From positions 248,001-312,000 of the forward strand of contig NZ_CBCRXM010000002.1 in the NCBI RefSeq assembly GCF_965137005.1: a DNA stretch of 64,000 bases. The letters are read 5' to 3'. The position numbers and the translations under genes are program-made. Below the pieces are notes generated by a model that had not been told where the DNA came from, searched no databases, and worked only from the letters and a program-made list of their open reading frames with translations. Below are positions 1 to 7,890 of the stretch, piece by piece (the stretch's first letter is position 1; the number at the start of each line of letters is the position of its first letter). Source of the stretch: Sphingomonas_O antarctica (GTDB lineage Bacteria; Pseudomonadota; Alphaproteobacteria; Sphingomonadales; Sphingomonadaceae).

Positions 1-1
1 C

Positions 2-280
2 ACCGGCTCCGACCTGTTCCCGCAAAAGGAACAGGACGGCTATGCCGTGTTCAACGCCCGTATCGGCATTCGTGGACCCCAGGAAAAATGGGCGCTCGAA
101 TTCTGGGGCCAGAACATCTTCAAGCAGAACTATGCGCAGGTCGCGTTCAACTCGCCGTTCCAGGAAGGCGCCACCAGTGCGGCGTTCCAGGATCCGCAAT
201 ATCCGGGCGGCCGCCAGATTTTCTCGCAATTCCTGGCCGAACCGCGCACATATGGCGTAACGGCACGGTTCAAGTTCTGA
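2..280 (+). CDS. TonB-dependent receptor, C-terminal fragment (5' end outside window)
   Basis: The frame is open from the first bases and ends at the TGA at 278-280, giving about 92 residues of the C-terminus of a larger protein. The segment alternates polar and aromatic/hydrophobic residues as outer-membrane beta-strands do, contains WALEFWGQNIF and ends TYGVTARFKF. A terminal Phe after an alternating strand is the usual Bam-recognised end of an outer-membrane barrel, and RTYGVTARFKF is very typical of sphingomonad TonB-dependent receptors. The substrate cannot be told because the plug and most of the barrel lie outside the window. A strong hairpin follows 22 bases after the stop, so this is the end of its transcript. 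Confidence 0.8.
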   Translation, partial: TGSDLFPQKEQDGYAVFNARIGIRGPQEKWALEFWGQNIFKQNYAQVAFNSPFQEGATSAAFQDPQYPGGRQIFSQFLAEPRTYGVTARFKF

Positions 281-301
281 GCGGAAAGCTCGGAGAGGAG
301 G

Positions 302-335
302 CGGGGCGGGTGGCGACACCTGCCCCGTTTCTCGT
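302..335 (+). terminator. Rho-independent terminator after the TonB-dependent receptor
   Basis: An 11-bp stem (302-312 with 317-327, one G-U pair) closes a GCGA tetraloop and is followed by TTTCTCGTT. It lies between the receptor stop and the convergent glnD stop and could serve the plus-strand transcript. Confidence 0.75.
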
Positions 336-341
336 TCAGGC

Positions 342-3068
342 CTAAGCGGCGGCGCGGACCGGTTCGCCGGCCGCCGCGTCGAGCAGGCGCGCTTCGAGCG
401 TTTTCAGCCGCGCAGGCGCTTCGATCTTTTCGCCGATCAGATCGGTGACGTAGAATGTATCGACCGCGCGCTCGCCATAGGTCGCGACGTGCGCCGAACG
501 GATCGTCACCCGGCTGTCGAGCAAGGCGTGCGCCAGATCGGCGAGCAAGGCGGGCCGGTCGCGCGCATTGACCTCGATCACCGTGTGGCGGTTCGACGCC
601 TTGTTATCGACGATGATGTTGGCGGCGATCGGAAAGGCATCGGCGCGCGGCCGGGCCGGCGGGCGTTCGGCGAGACGTTTGTCGCCGCGGCCCTGACTTT
701 CCAGCGCGCCGCCGATGGTCGTGGTCAGCCGGGCGAGGCGTGAGTTTTCGTCGAACATCTGGCCGAACGGATCCTGCACGAGGAAATTGTCGAGCGCGAG
801 GCCGTCGCGCGTCGTGTGAATCCGCGCATCGATGATCGACGCGCCGGCCAGATGGATCGCCCCGGCGAGGCGATAGAACAGCCCCGGATGATCGGTCGCG
901 GTGACCGTCACCAAGGTGGCTCCGCGCGCCGGATAGATCGCCGCACTGACATGCAGCGGCGCGCCATCGGCGGCGGCGATGTGCCGCGCATTGGACAGCA
1001 GGATGTCGTCGGGTTCGGCGATCCAGTATCCGTCCGAAAAGCTCTTCGCATATTGGGCGAAGCGCGCATCGTCCCAGCCCAGTTCGGCCTTGAGCGACGC
1101 CTGCTTGGCGGCGACGCGCTCGCTGCGCCCGCTTTGCTTGTGTCCGAGGCGCAGCACCTCCTCGGCGGATTCGTACAGGTCGCCGAGCAATTGACGTTTC
1201 CAGCTGTTCCACACGCCGGGGCCGACCGCGCGGATATCGACCACCGTCAGCGCGAGCAGCAGGCGCAGCCGTTCGTGGCTTTGGACCATCTCCGCAAAGT
1301 CGGTGATGGTCTTGAAATCGGTCAGGTCGCGCTTGAACGCGGTGGCCGACATCAGCAGGTGATGGCGCACCAGCCACGCGACGGTTTCGGTCTCCGCCGC
1401 GCTGAGCCCCAATCGGGGGCACAGCTGTTGCGCCACTTCCGCGCCCAGGATGCTGTGGTCGCCGCCACGGCCCTTGGCAATGTCGTGGAGCAGCACCGAC
1501 GCGTAGAGTGCGCGGCGCATCGGGGTTTGCTTGAGGATCACACTGGCGAGCGGATGGTCGGCCTGCAGCGCACCCTTTTCGATCTGCGACAGCAATCCGA
1601 CCGCGCGGATGGTGTGCTCGTCGACGGTATAGTGGTGGTACATGTCGAATTGCATCTGCGCGACGACGCGGCCGAAATCGGGAATGAACCGCCCGAACAC
1701 CGTCGCCTCGTTCATCCAGCGCAAGACCGTCTCGGGATCGCGCGGGGACGTCAGCACGTCGAGGAACAAGGCGTTGGCGCGCGGATCGGCACGCACCGCG
1801 GCGTCGATCAGCTTGGCATCGCGCGCGGCGATCCGCATCGCCTGCGGGTGGATTTCCAGTTCCTGCCGGTCCGCGACCGCAAACAGTTCGAGCAAGCGCA
1901 CCGGGTCTGCGCGAAACCATTTGTCGTCCGGGATGGTCAGCCGTCCACGATCGAGCACGAACCCGGACAGCGCGCGCGGCCGGCGCATGAAGCCCGACAG
2001 CGCGAACCGCCGCCCCTTGGGCGCCATGCTGTCGTCGAGATGCGCGAGGAACACGCCGGTCAGGTCGCCGACGGTTTTCGCGGTCAGGAAATAATGCTGC
2101 ATGAATCGTTCGACCGCCGGGCGTCCCGCGCCGTCGCGATAGCGCATCCGCCGGGCGATTTCGGACTGGACGTCGAACGTCAGCCGGTCCTCGGCCCGCC
2201 GCGTGATCAGGTGCAGATGGCACCGCACCGCGAGGAGGAAGTTTTCCGCCTTTTGAAACCGCCGCAATTCGGGCGCGGTCAACAAGCCCTTGCCGACAAG
2301 TTCGACGACGCTGCCGACGCGGTGGACGTATTTGCCGATCCAGAACAGCGCGTGGAGGTCGCGCAGCCCGCCCTTGCCCTCTTTCACATTGGGTTCGACG
2401 ACGTAGCGGCTGTCGCCCATGCGCTTGTGCCGCGCATCGCGTTCGGCGAGTTTTTCGGCGACGAACACGCGCGCACTGCCGTCGACGACGTCGCTGTCGA
2501 ACCGTCGCGCCGCCTCGTCGTACAGCGACCGGTCGCCCCACACATAGCGCGCCTCGAGCAACGCGGTGCGGATCGTCAGGTCGGACTTGGCCATCCGCAC
2601 CATTTCGTCGAGCCCGCGCGACGAATGCCCGACCTTCAGCCCCAGATCCCACAACAGATACAGCATCGATTCGATGACCTGTTCGGTCCAGCCGGTCTGT
2701 TTCCACGGGGTCAGGAACGCGATGTCGATGTCCGAAAACGGCGCCATCTCCGCGCGCCCGTAACCGCCGACCGCCGCGATGGTCAGGCGTTCGGACGTGC
2801 TGGGATTGTCGTTGCGGTACAGCGTGTGGGTGGTGAAATCATAAGCCAGCCGGATCAGCTGATCGATCAGATAGGCCCCCGCCAGCGCCGCGCCGCGTCC
2901 GTCCGCCGGCGCCGCCTCCAGCCGCCGCGCGATCTCCGCGCGCCCGGCGTCGAGCGCGGGCTTGAGGATCGCCACGGCGTCGGCGCGCGTGCCGGCCCGG
3001 GTCAGCGCGTCGGCCAGGGCGCGGCGACCGATGATCGCGCGGCGATTGGCAAGGGCGTCGTACAGCAT
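342..3068 (-). CDS. glnD: [Protein-PII] uridylyltransferase / uridylyl-removing enzyme
   Basis: Bifunctional nitrogen sensor that uridylylates PII proteins when glutamine is low and removes UMP when it is high. The 908-residue product has the full GlnD order: a nucleotidyltransferase domain with GGYGRAEMAPFSDIDIAF at about residues 101-118 (the G-G...D-x-D metal site), an HD hydrolase domain with LLHDIAKGRGGDH near residue 525, and two C-terminal ACT domains starting near residues 715 (ATDHPGLFYRL) and 826 (ARDRPALLADL) that bind glutamine. Length matches the family (850-950). It is divergent from the beta-hydroxylase-like gene with about 70 bases between, which must hold both promoters. All expected motifs are present, so a full-activity enzyme is likely. 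Confidence 0.97.
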   Translation of the reverse strand: MLYDALANRRAIIGRRALADALTRAGTRADAVAILKPALDAGRAEIARRLEAAPADGRGAALAGAYLIDQLIRLAYDFTTHTLYRNDNPSTSERLTIAAVGGYGRAEMAPFSDIDIAFLTPWKQTGWTEQVIESMLYLLWDLGLKVGHSSRGLDEMVRMAKSDLTIRTALLEARYVWGDRSLYDEAARRFDSDVVDGSARVFVAEKLAERDARHKRMGDSRYVVEPNVKEGKGGLRDLHALFWIGKYVHRVGSVVELVGKGLLTAPELRRFQKAENFLLAVRCHLHLITRRAEDRLTFDVQSEIARRMRYRDGAGRPAVERFMQHYFLTAKTVGDLTGVFLAHLDDSMAPKGRRFALSGFMRRPRALSGFVLDRGRLTIPDDKWFRADPVRLLELFAVADRQELEIHPQAMRIAARDAKLIDAAVRADPRANALFLDVLTSPRDPETVLRWMNEATVFGRFIPDFGRVVAQMQFDMYHHYTVDEHTIRAVGLLSQIEKGALQADHPLASVILKQTPMRRALYASVLLHDIAKGRGGDHSILGAEVAQQLCPRLGLSAAETETVAWLVRHHLLMSATAFKRDLTDFKTITDFAEMVQSHERLRLLLALTVVDIRAVGPGVWNSWKRQLLGDLYESAEEVLRLGHKQSGRSERVAAKQASLKAELGWDDARFAQYAKSFSDGYWIAEPDDILLSNARHIAAADGAPLHVSAAIYPARGATLVTVTATDHPGLFYRLAGAIHLAGASIIDARIHTTRDGLALDNFLVQDPFGQMFDENSRLARLTTTIGGALESQGRGDKRLAERPPARPRADAFPIAANIIVDNKASNRHTVIEVNARDRPALLADLAHALLDSRVTIRSAHVATYGERAVDTFYVTDLIGEKIEAPARLKTLEARLLDAAAGEPVRAAA

Positions 3069-3137
3069 CGACCACAGATAGGGCTTCGCGCGCGCAAGGT
3101 CACTCGCACTTTCGAAAACTGCTGCTAACCTCGATCA

Positions 3138-4262
3138 ATGGGGCAGGGGGAATTGCAACATTTGGCCCAACAGGGCCTCGGCGCGTTGCAGCGTGGCGAT
3201 TTTGCCGCGGCGCGCGCGGCGTTCGAGCAGGTGACGGCGGCAGGTGCCTCGACCCCGCGCCTCGACTTGCTGCTGGCGCATGCCACGTTCGCCTTGAAGG
3301 ATATGCCGGCGACGATCGTCGCGCTCGACGCCGTGCTCGCCGCCGAACCGCGCAATATCGAAGCGCTGATGCTGCGCGGCGATGCCGCCGCCGGCGACGA
3401 CCGCGCCGCCAGTGCCTATTATAATTTTGCGCTGACCAGCGCGGCGGGCACCAACCCGTCACCCGCCATTGCCGCGCGGCTGGCCCACGCCCGGGCGCAG
3501 CTCGATGCCGCCAATGCCAGGATGCTCGCGCACCTTCGCGCGACCGTCGCGGGCAGCAATGCCGGCCCGCGCTTCGAAGAGGCGGTGGCGATCGTCGCGG
3601 GGGTCAAGCAACCCTATTTCCAGTCGCCGACCAGCTTTTTCTATCCCGGCCTGCCGCACACCCAATTCTTCGATCCCGCCGATTTCCCGTGGGCGGCGGC
3701 GCTGGAGGCGCAGGCACCCGCGATCCGCGCCGAACTGGAGGCCGTGCTGGCCAGCGACACGGGCCTCAAACCTTATGTCGAGGCCGACCCCAACCGCCCC
3801 AGCCGCGGCCACGATCTGATGGGCGATCCGAACTGGAGCGCGTTTCATTTGTGGGAAAACGGCAAGCCCGTGCCCGGTAATGCCGATCGCTGTCCGGCGA
3901 CGATGGCCGCGCTGGCCGGCCTGCCGATCCCGCGCATTGCCGGACGGTCGCCGATGGCGCTGTTTTCGGTGCTCGAGCACGGCACGCACATCGCGGCGCA
4001 TCATGGCATGATCAACACGCGCTGCATCGTCCATCTGCCGCTGATCGTCCCGCCCGCGTGTCGCCTGCGCGTCGGCAACGACACGCGCGCGGTCGAAGCG
4101 GGTCGGCTGATGATCTTCGACGATTCGATCGAACATGAGGCGTGGAACGACAGCGCCGCGACCCGCGTGGTGTTGCTGTTCGAAGTGTGGCGACCGGAGT
4201 TGAGCGGGGGCGAACGCGACGCGCTGACGCAATTGTTCGAAGCGATCGGCAGTTATGGCTAG
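3138..4262 (+). CDS. TPR-containing aspartyl/asparaginyl beta-hydroxylase family protein
   Basis: The 374-residue protein has an alanine-rich N-terminal half (about 1-130) with TPR-like helical pairs, and a C-terminal half with the hallmarks of the Asp/Asn beta-hydroxylase fold: GTHIAAHHG at about residue 281 and FDDSIEHEAWN near 330, which would supply the iron-binding histidines, and a basic residue in the 2-oxoglutarate pocket (TRVVLLFEVWRP). Family members hydroxylate Asp/Asn side chains with Fe(II), O2 and 2-oxoglutarate; bacterial members of this TPR type have no established substrate. The ATG at 3138 is chosen because the TPR reading starts directly after it, although no good ribosome site precedes it. 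Cytoplasmic; no signal peptide or membrane segment. Confidence 0.85.
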   Translation: MGQGELQHLAQQGLGALQRGDFAAARAAFEQVTAAGASTPRLDLLLAHATFALKDMPATIVALDAVLAAEPRNIEALMLRGDAAAGDDRAASAYYNFALTSAAGTNPSPAIAARLAHARAQLDAANARMLAHLRATVAGSNAGPRFEEAVAIVAGVKQPYFQSPTSFFYPGLPHTQFFDPADFPWAAALEAQAPAIRAELEAVLASDTGLKPYVEADPNRPSRGHDLMGDPNWSAFHLWENGKPVPGNADRCPATMAALAGLPIPRIAGRSPMALFSVLEHGTHIAAHHGMINTRCIVHLPLIVPPACRLRVGNDTRAVEAGRLMIFDDSIEHEAWNDSAATRVVLLFEVWRPELSGGERDALTQLFEAIGSYG

Positions 4263-4325
4263 TCCTGTTGAAACGACTGGCTCATACCACTTTGGTGAAG
4301 CGGCATTCGTTGCTAACGCGTTCTT

Positions 4326-5177
4326 GTGAGCGACATTAAAACCCTCGATATACGTGTTATCGACGAAGCTTTCGGCATGGCCACGGGCTACGTCATCGAC
4401 TTTTCCGACCGAACAATGGCGCAGTTTTTTGAGGAAGAACTCGACGTTGATATCGACGCCGACGTTTACCGCGATGAGGGTGACTCGAAGGCGAAGAGGC
4501 TACGTTGCTTTTTGCGCAAAGTTGATAACTTGACGGCAGCTAAAACCTTGCGAGCCCTTCTTAATTATCGGGATATTTCAGGTTTTAAAGGCGGCGGAGA
4601 TCAGACCAACGGGCTTATCTTGACGCTGATCGGTAGATTGGAAGGCCGGCAGAGTGATCAGCCGTCGCAGCCTATTACTCCGGTTCGTGATCGGGCGCGC
4701 TTGGGCGAACTCCGAGACGACCTGCTGGCGGTGTGGAAAAAACAACCTCAGGAACGGGGTGTCGCCTTTGAGCGGTTCCTGAAGCGCGCATTTGATTATT
4801 ACGGTTTACGAGCACGGGACGGGTTCCGAATCCGGGGCGAGCAGATTGACGGAAGTTTTGATCTTGATGGAGCAACCTATCTGCTGGAGGCAAAATGGGA
4901 AGCAAATAAGACCCCAGCCGCCGATCTGCACACCTTTGAGGGCAAGCTTTCACAGAAGGCGAGTTGGGCAAGAGGTCTATTTGTAAGTTATGTCGGCTTT
5001 ACGGACGTAGGTCTGCACGCTTTCGGTCGCGGGAAGCGTACCGTTTGCATGAGCGGACAGGATTTTGATGAAATGTTTGAGCGGATAATTCCACTTGATG
5101 AGATAATTCGGCGAAAGGTTCGGCGAGCGGCTGAAACAGGCGATGTGCTCGTCCCGGTCCGCGATATGTTCCCCTGA
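4326..5177 (+). CDS. Mrr-like restriction endonuclease fold protein, probable defence gene
   Basis: The 283-residue product has two parts. Residues 1-90 (GYVIDFSDRTMAQFF, then DSKAKRLRCFLRKV) form a small domain seen at the N-terminus of many uncharacterised bacterial proteins. Residues 145-250 look like a PD-(D/E)xK nuclease of the Mrr class: GVAFERFLKRAFDYYGL, then EQIDGSFDLDGATYLLEAKW, where the Asp and the E-A-K triad would be catalytic. Type IV enzymes of this fold cut modified foreign DNA. It starts at GTG; no strong ribosome site is visible. Base composition is unlike the neighbours: two 60-base lines I counted (4381 and 4501) are 52% and 47% G+C, whereas surrounding genes look near 65%. 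This suggests horizontal transfer. Its target is unknown. Confidence 0.75.
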   Translation: MSDIKTLDIRVIDEAFGMATGYVIDFSDRTMAQFFEEELDVDIDADVYRDEGDSKAKRLRCFLRKVDNLTAAKTLRALLNYRDISGFKGGGDQTNGLILTLIGRLEGRQSDQPSQPITPVRDRARLGELRDDLLAVWKKQPQERGVAFERFLKRAFDYYGLRARDGFRIRGEQIDGSFDLDGATYLLEAKWEANKTPAADLHTFEGKLSQKASWARGLFVSYVGFTDVGLHAFGRGKRTVCMSGQDFDEMFERIIPLDEIIRRKVRRAAETGDVLVPVRDMFP

Positions 5178-5182
5178 ACTAC

Positions 5183-7807
5183 TCAATCGAACGACTTGAG
5201 TCGGTAGAGCGCCTCCAACGCTTCCCTCGGGCTCAGCGCATCCGGATGAACCGCATCCAACGCCTCGCGCAGCGGATCACCGGCCACTTCCTCGACCAGA
5301 TTGGCGAACAGTGGCAGATCGTCGAGCCCCGCCGCCAGTCCGCCCGTTGCGGCTCGACCCGCCTCGAGTTTTGCCAGCACCGCCTTGGCGCGCGCAACGA
5401 CCGGCGGAGGCAATCCCGCCAGCCGCGCGACCGCGATGCCATAACTCCGGTCTGCTGGCCCCTCCGCCAGCTCGTGGAGCAGGACGAGATCGCCTTTATA
5501 TTCGCGCGCGCGGACGTGGTGGAGTGACAAGGCGGGGAGATTTTCGGCGAGGCGGGTGAGTTCGTGATAATGCGTCGCGAACAGGCAACGGCATCTGTTC
5601 ACTTCGTGCACCGCTTCGACCACCGCCCAGGCGATGGCGAGGCCGTCATAGGTCGATGTGCCGCGCCCGACCTCGTCGAGGATGACCAGGCTGTCCGGCC
5701 CGGCCTGGGCGAGGATCGCGGCGGTTTCGACCATTTCGACCATGAACGTCGAGCGCCCCCGCGCCAGATTGTCCGACGCGCCGACGCGGCTGAACAGCCG
5801 GTCGACGATGCCCAGCGTGGCGCTGGTCGCGGGGACGTAGCAGCCTGCCTGTGCCAGCACGGCGATCAACGCGTTCTGGCGCAGGAACGTCGATTTGCCG
5901 CCCATATTCGGGCCGGTGACCAGCCACAGCCGGTCGTCTTCGCTCAGGCGGCAATCATTGGCGACGAACCGCCCGCCCGATTTGCCAACGGCGGCCTCGA
6001 CCACCGGGTGCCGCCCGCCCTCGATCTCCAGACAGGGATGTTCGACCAGCGATGGCCGGCACCACCCGCCCTCGACCGCGCGTTCGGCCAGTGCGCTGGC
6101 GACATCGAGCCGCGCCAGCGCCTCGGCGGTGCGGCAGATTGCGGACGCCTGCGCGACGGCCAGCGCGGTCAGTTCCTCGAGATGCGCCGCCTCCGCAGCC
6201 AGCGCGTGAGCCCCCGCTTGCCCGACGGTCGACGCCGCCTCGTGCAGTTCGGGCGAATTGAACCGCACGACGCCCGCGAGCGTCTGGCGATGCGTGAACC
6301 CCGAATCGGCGCGCATCAGCGGATCGGCAGCGCGCGCCGGAACCTCGATGTGATAGCCGAGGACGTTGTTGTGCTTGATCCGCAGCGAACCGACACCGGT
6401 CGCCACGCGCATCCGTGCTTCGAGCGCGGCAATTTCGCGCCGCCCGCTGCCGCCGGTTTCGCGCAACGCGTCGAGCGCGGCATCGTAACCCGCGGCGATA
6501 TAGCCGCCATTCGCGGCGTCGATCGGCGGCTCGGGCACCAGCGCGCGGGTCAGCATGTCGATCAGCGCGCCGTGTCCGGACAAATCTGGCGCGAGCTTGG
6601 TCAGCAGCGTCGGCGGATTTTCGGTACGCGAAAGCTGCTCGCTCAGCGTCCACGCGCCTGACAGTCCATCGCGCAGCGCCCCGAGATCGCGCGGGCTGCC
6701 ACGTCCCGCCGACAACCGCCCGAGCGCGCGGGCGATATCGGGCATCCGCCGCAATGTTTCGCGCAATCCTGCGCGGCGCAAACTGTCCTCGGCATAATGG
6801 CCGACCAGATCGAGCCGCGACCCGATGTGCGCCCGATCGGTTAGCGGGGCGGACAGGTCGGCGGCGAGGCAGCGCGCACCGCCCGAAGTCACCGTGCGGT
6901 CGATGCAATCGAGCAGCGACCCCGCGCGCGCGCCGCCGGTGCTGATGGTCAGTTCGAGACTTTCGCGCGTGGCCGCGTCGATCGCCATGTGATCGCTGGC
7001 CAAGCGCCGGGTCGGGGCGCTCAGGAACGGCAATGTGCCTTTGCCGGCATGATCGAGATAGGCGAGCAATCCGCCCGCCGCCGCCAGTTCACAGCGTCCG
7101 AAATCGCCGAAGCCGTCGAGCGTGGCAACCCCGTGCAGCGTTTTGAGCCGCGCTTCGCCTTTGGCCGAATCAAAATCCCGGGCGGGTCGCCCAATTGCCG
7201 TCGTCCCGGCGAAAGCCGGGACCGCTATCGGTGAAGCACGACCGTCGACAGCGGCCCCGGCCTCCGCCGGGGCGACAGTCTCCTTTGGCCCGATCCTCGC
7301 GATCAGCGCATCGACCTCGCCCGCCGCAACTTCGCCCAATTCCATCGCGCCAGTCGAAACGTCGGCTGCGGCATAACCCACCCGGTTGCCCGCCCGCGCC
7401 AATGCCACCAGCCAGTTCGCCGCCTTGCCGTCGAACAATACTTCCTCGGTCAGCGTCCCCGCCGTCACCACCCGCACGATTGCGCGCGCCACCAAAGTCT
7501 TGCCGCCGCGCGCCTTGGCCTGCGCCGGTGTCTCGATCTGCTCGGCAATCGCGACGCGCTGCCCCGCCCGGATCAACCGTGCGAGATACGCGTCCGCCGC
7601 ATGCACCGGCACGCCGCACATCGGGATGCGCTCACCGTCATGCTCACCACGCCCCGTCAGCGCGATGTCGAGCAGTTGTGCGGCGACTTTCGCGTCTTCG
7701 AAAAACATCTCGAAGAAATCGCCCATCCGGTAAAACAACAGGCAATCGGGTGCTTCGGCCTTGAGCGTCAGATACTGCGCCATCATCGGGGTCGGGGCGG
7801 TGGCCAT
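5183..7807 (-). CDS. mutS: DNA mismatch repair protein MutS
   Basis: ATPase that recognises base mismatches and starts mismatch repair with MutL. The 874-residue protein shows the mismatch-reading Phe-x-Glu motif near residues 31-33 (YRMGDFFEMF), the connector and lever regions, Walker A GPNMGGKST near 631, and Walker B/D-loop VILDEVGRGTSTYDG near 712. Length is typical. The odd feature is residues about 178-203 (Pro/Ala/Gly-rich, with ASPIAVPAFAGTTA), which interrupt the connector domain and are encoded by two palindromic repeat units inserted in frame (separate entry). It converges with the Mrr-like gene 5 bases away and diverges from the malic enzyme gene. Confidence 0.97.
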   Translation of the reverse strand: MATAPTPMMAQYLTLKAEAPDCLLFYRMGDFFEMFFEDAKVAAQLLDIALTGRGEHDGERIPMCGVPVHAADAYLARLIRAGQRVAIAEQIETPAQAKARGGKTLVARAIVRVVTAGTLTEEVLFDGKAANWLVALARAGNRVGYAAADVSTGAMELGEVAAGEVDALIARIGPKETVAPAEAGAAVDGRASPIAVPAFAGTTAIGRPARDFDSAKGEARLKTLHGVATLDGFGDFGRCELAAAGGLLAYLDHAGKGTLPFLSAPTRRLASDHMAIDAATRESLELTISTGGARAGSLLDCIDRTVTSGGARCLAADLSAPLTDRAHIGSRLDLVGHYAEDSLRRAGLRETLRRMPDIARALGRLSAGRGSPRDLGALRDGLSGAWTLSEQLSRTENPPTLLTKLAPDLSGHGALIDMLTRALVPEPPIDAANGGYIAAGYDAALDALRETGGSGRREIAALEARMRVATGVGSLRIKHNNVLGYHIEVPARAADPLMRADSGFTHRQTLAGVVRFNSPELHEAASTVGQAGAHALAAEAAHLEELTALAVAQASAICRTAEALARLDVASALAERAVEGGWCRPSLVEHPCLEIEGGRHPVVEAAVGKSGGRFVANDCRLSEDDRLWLVTGPNMGGKSTFLRQNALIAVLAQAGCYVPATSATLGIVDRLFSRVGASDNLARGRSTFMVEMVETAAILAQAGPDSLVILDEVGRGTSTYDGLAIAWAVVEAVHEVNRCRCLFATHYHELTRLAENLPALSLHHVRAREYKGDLVLLHELAEGPADRSYGIAVARLAGLPPPVVARAKAVLAKLEAGRAATGGLAAGLDDLPLFANLVEEVAGDPLREALDAVHPDALSPREALEALYRLKSFD
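7203..7276. repeat. REP-like palindrome pair inserted in frame inside mutS
   Basis: Two palindromic units lie 29 bases apart: 7203-7222 (GTCCCGGCGAAAGCCGGGAC, a stem with a GAAA-containing loop) and a 25-base unit at 7252-7276. The 25-base unit is identical, base for base, to ligA positions 58343-58367. The insert keeps the reading frame of mutS and adds about 26 residues to the connector domain. This matches bacterial interspersed mosaic elements, which normally sit between genes. Confidence 0.85.
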
Positions 7808-7890
7808 GCGTCAATTGCCCGATACACAATCGCTCGATTGTGGCGATAGGCGGAATGACGCTACACAAAGCGTCGATTGAGGGGAATCAC

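Noticed and set aside
816..3128. Long plus-strand open frame opposite glnD
   Set aside because: Antisense shadow of glnD; composition is Arg/Gly/Asp-rich with no known motif, while the minus strand has all GlnD signatures.
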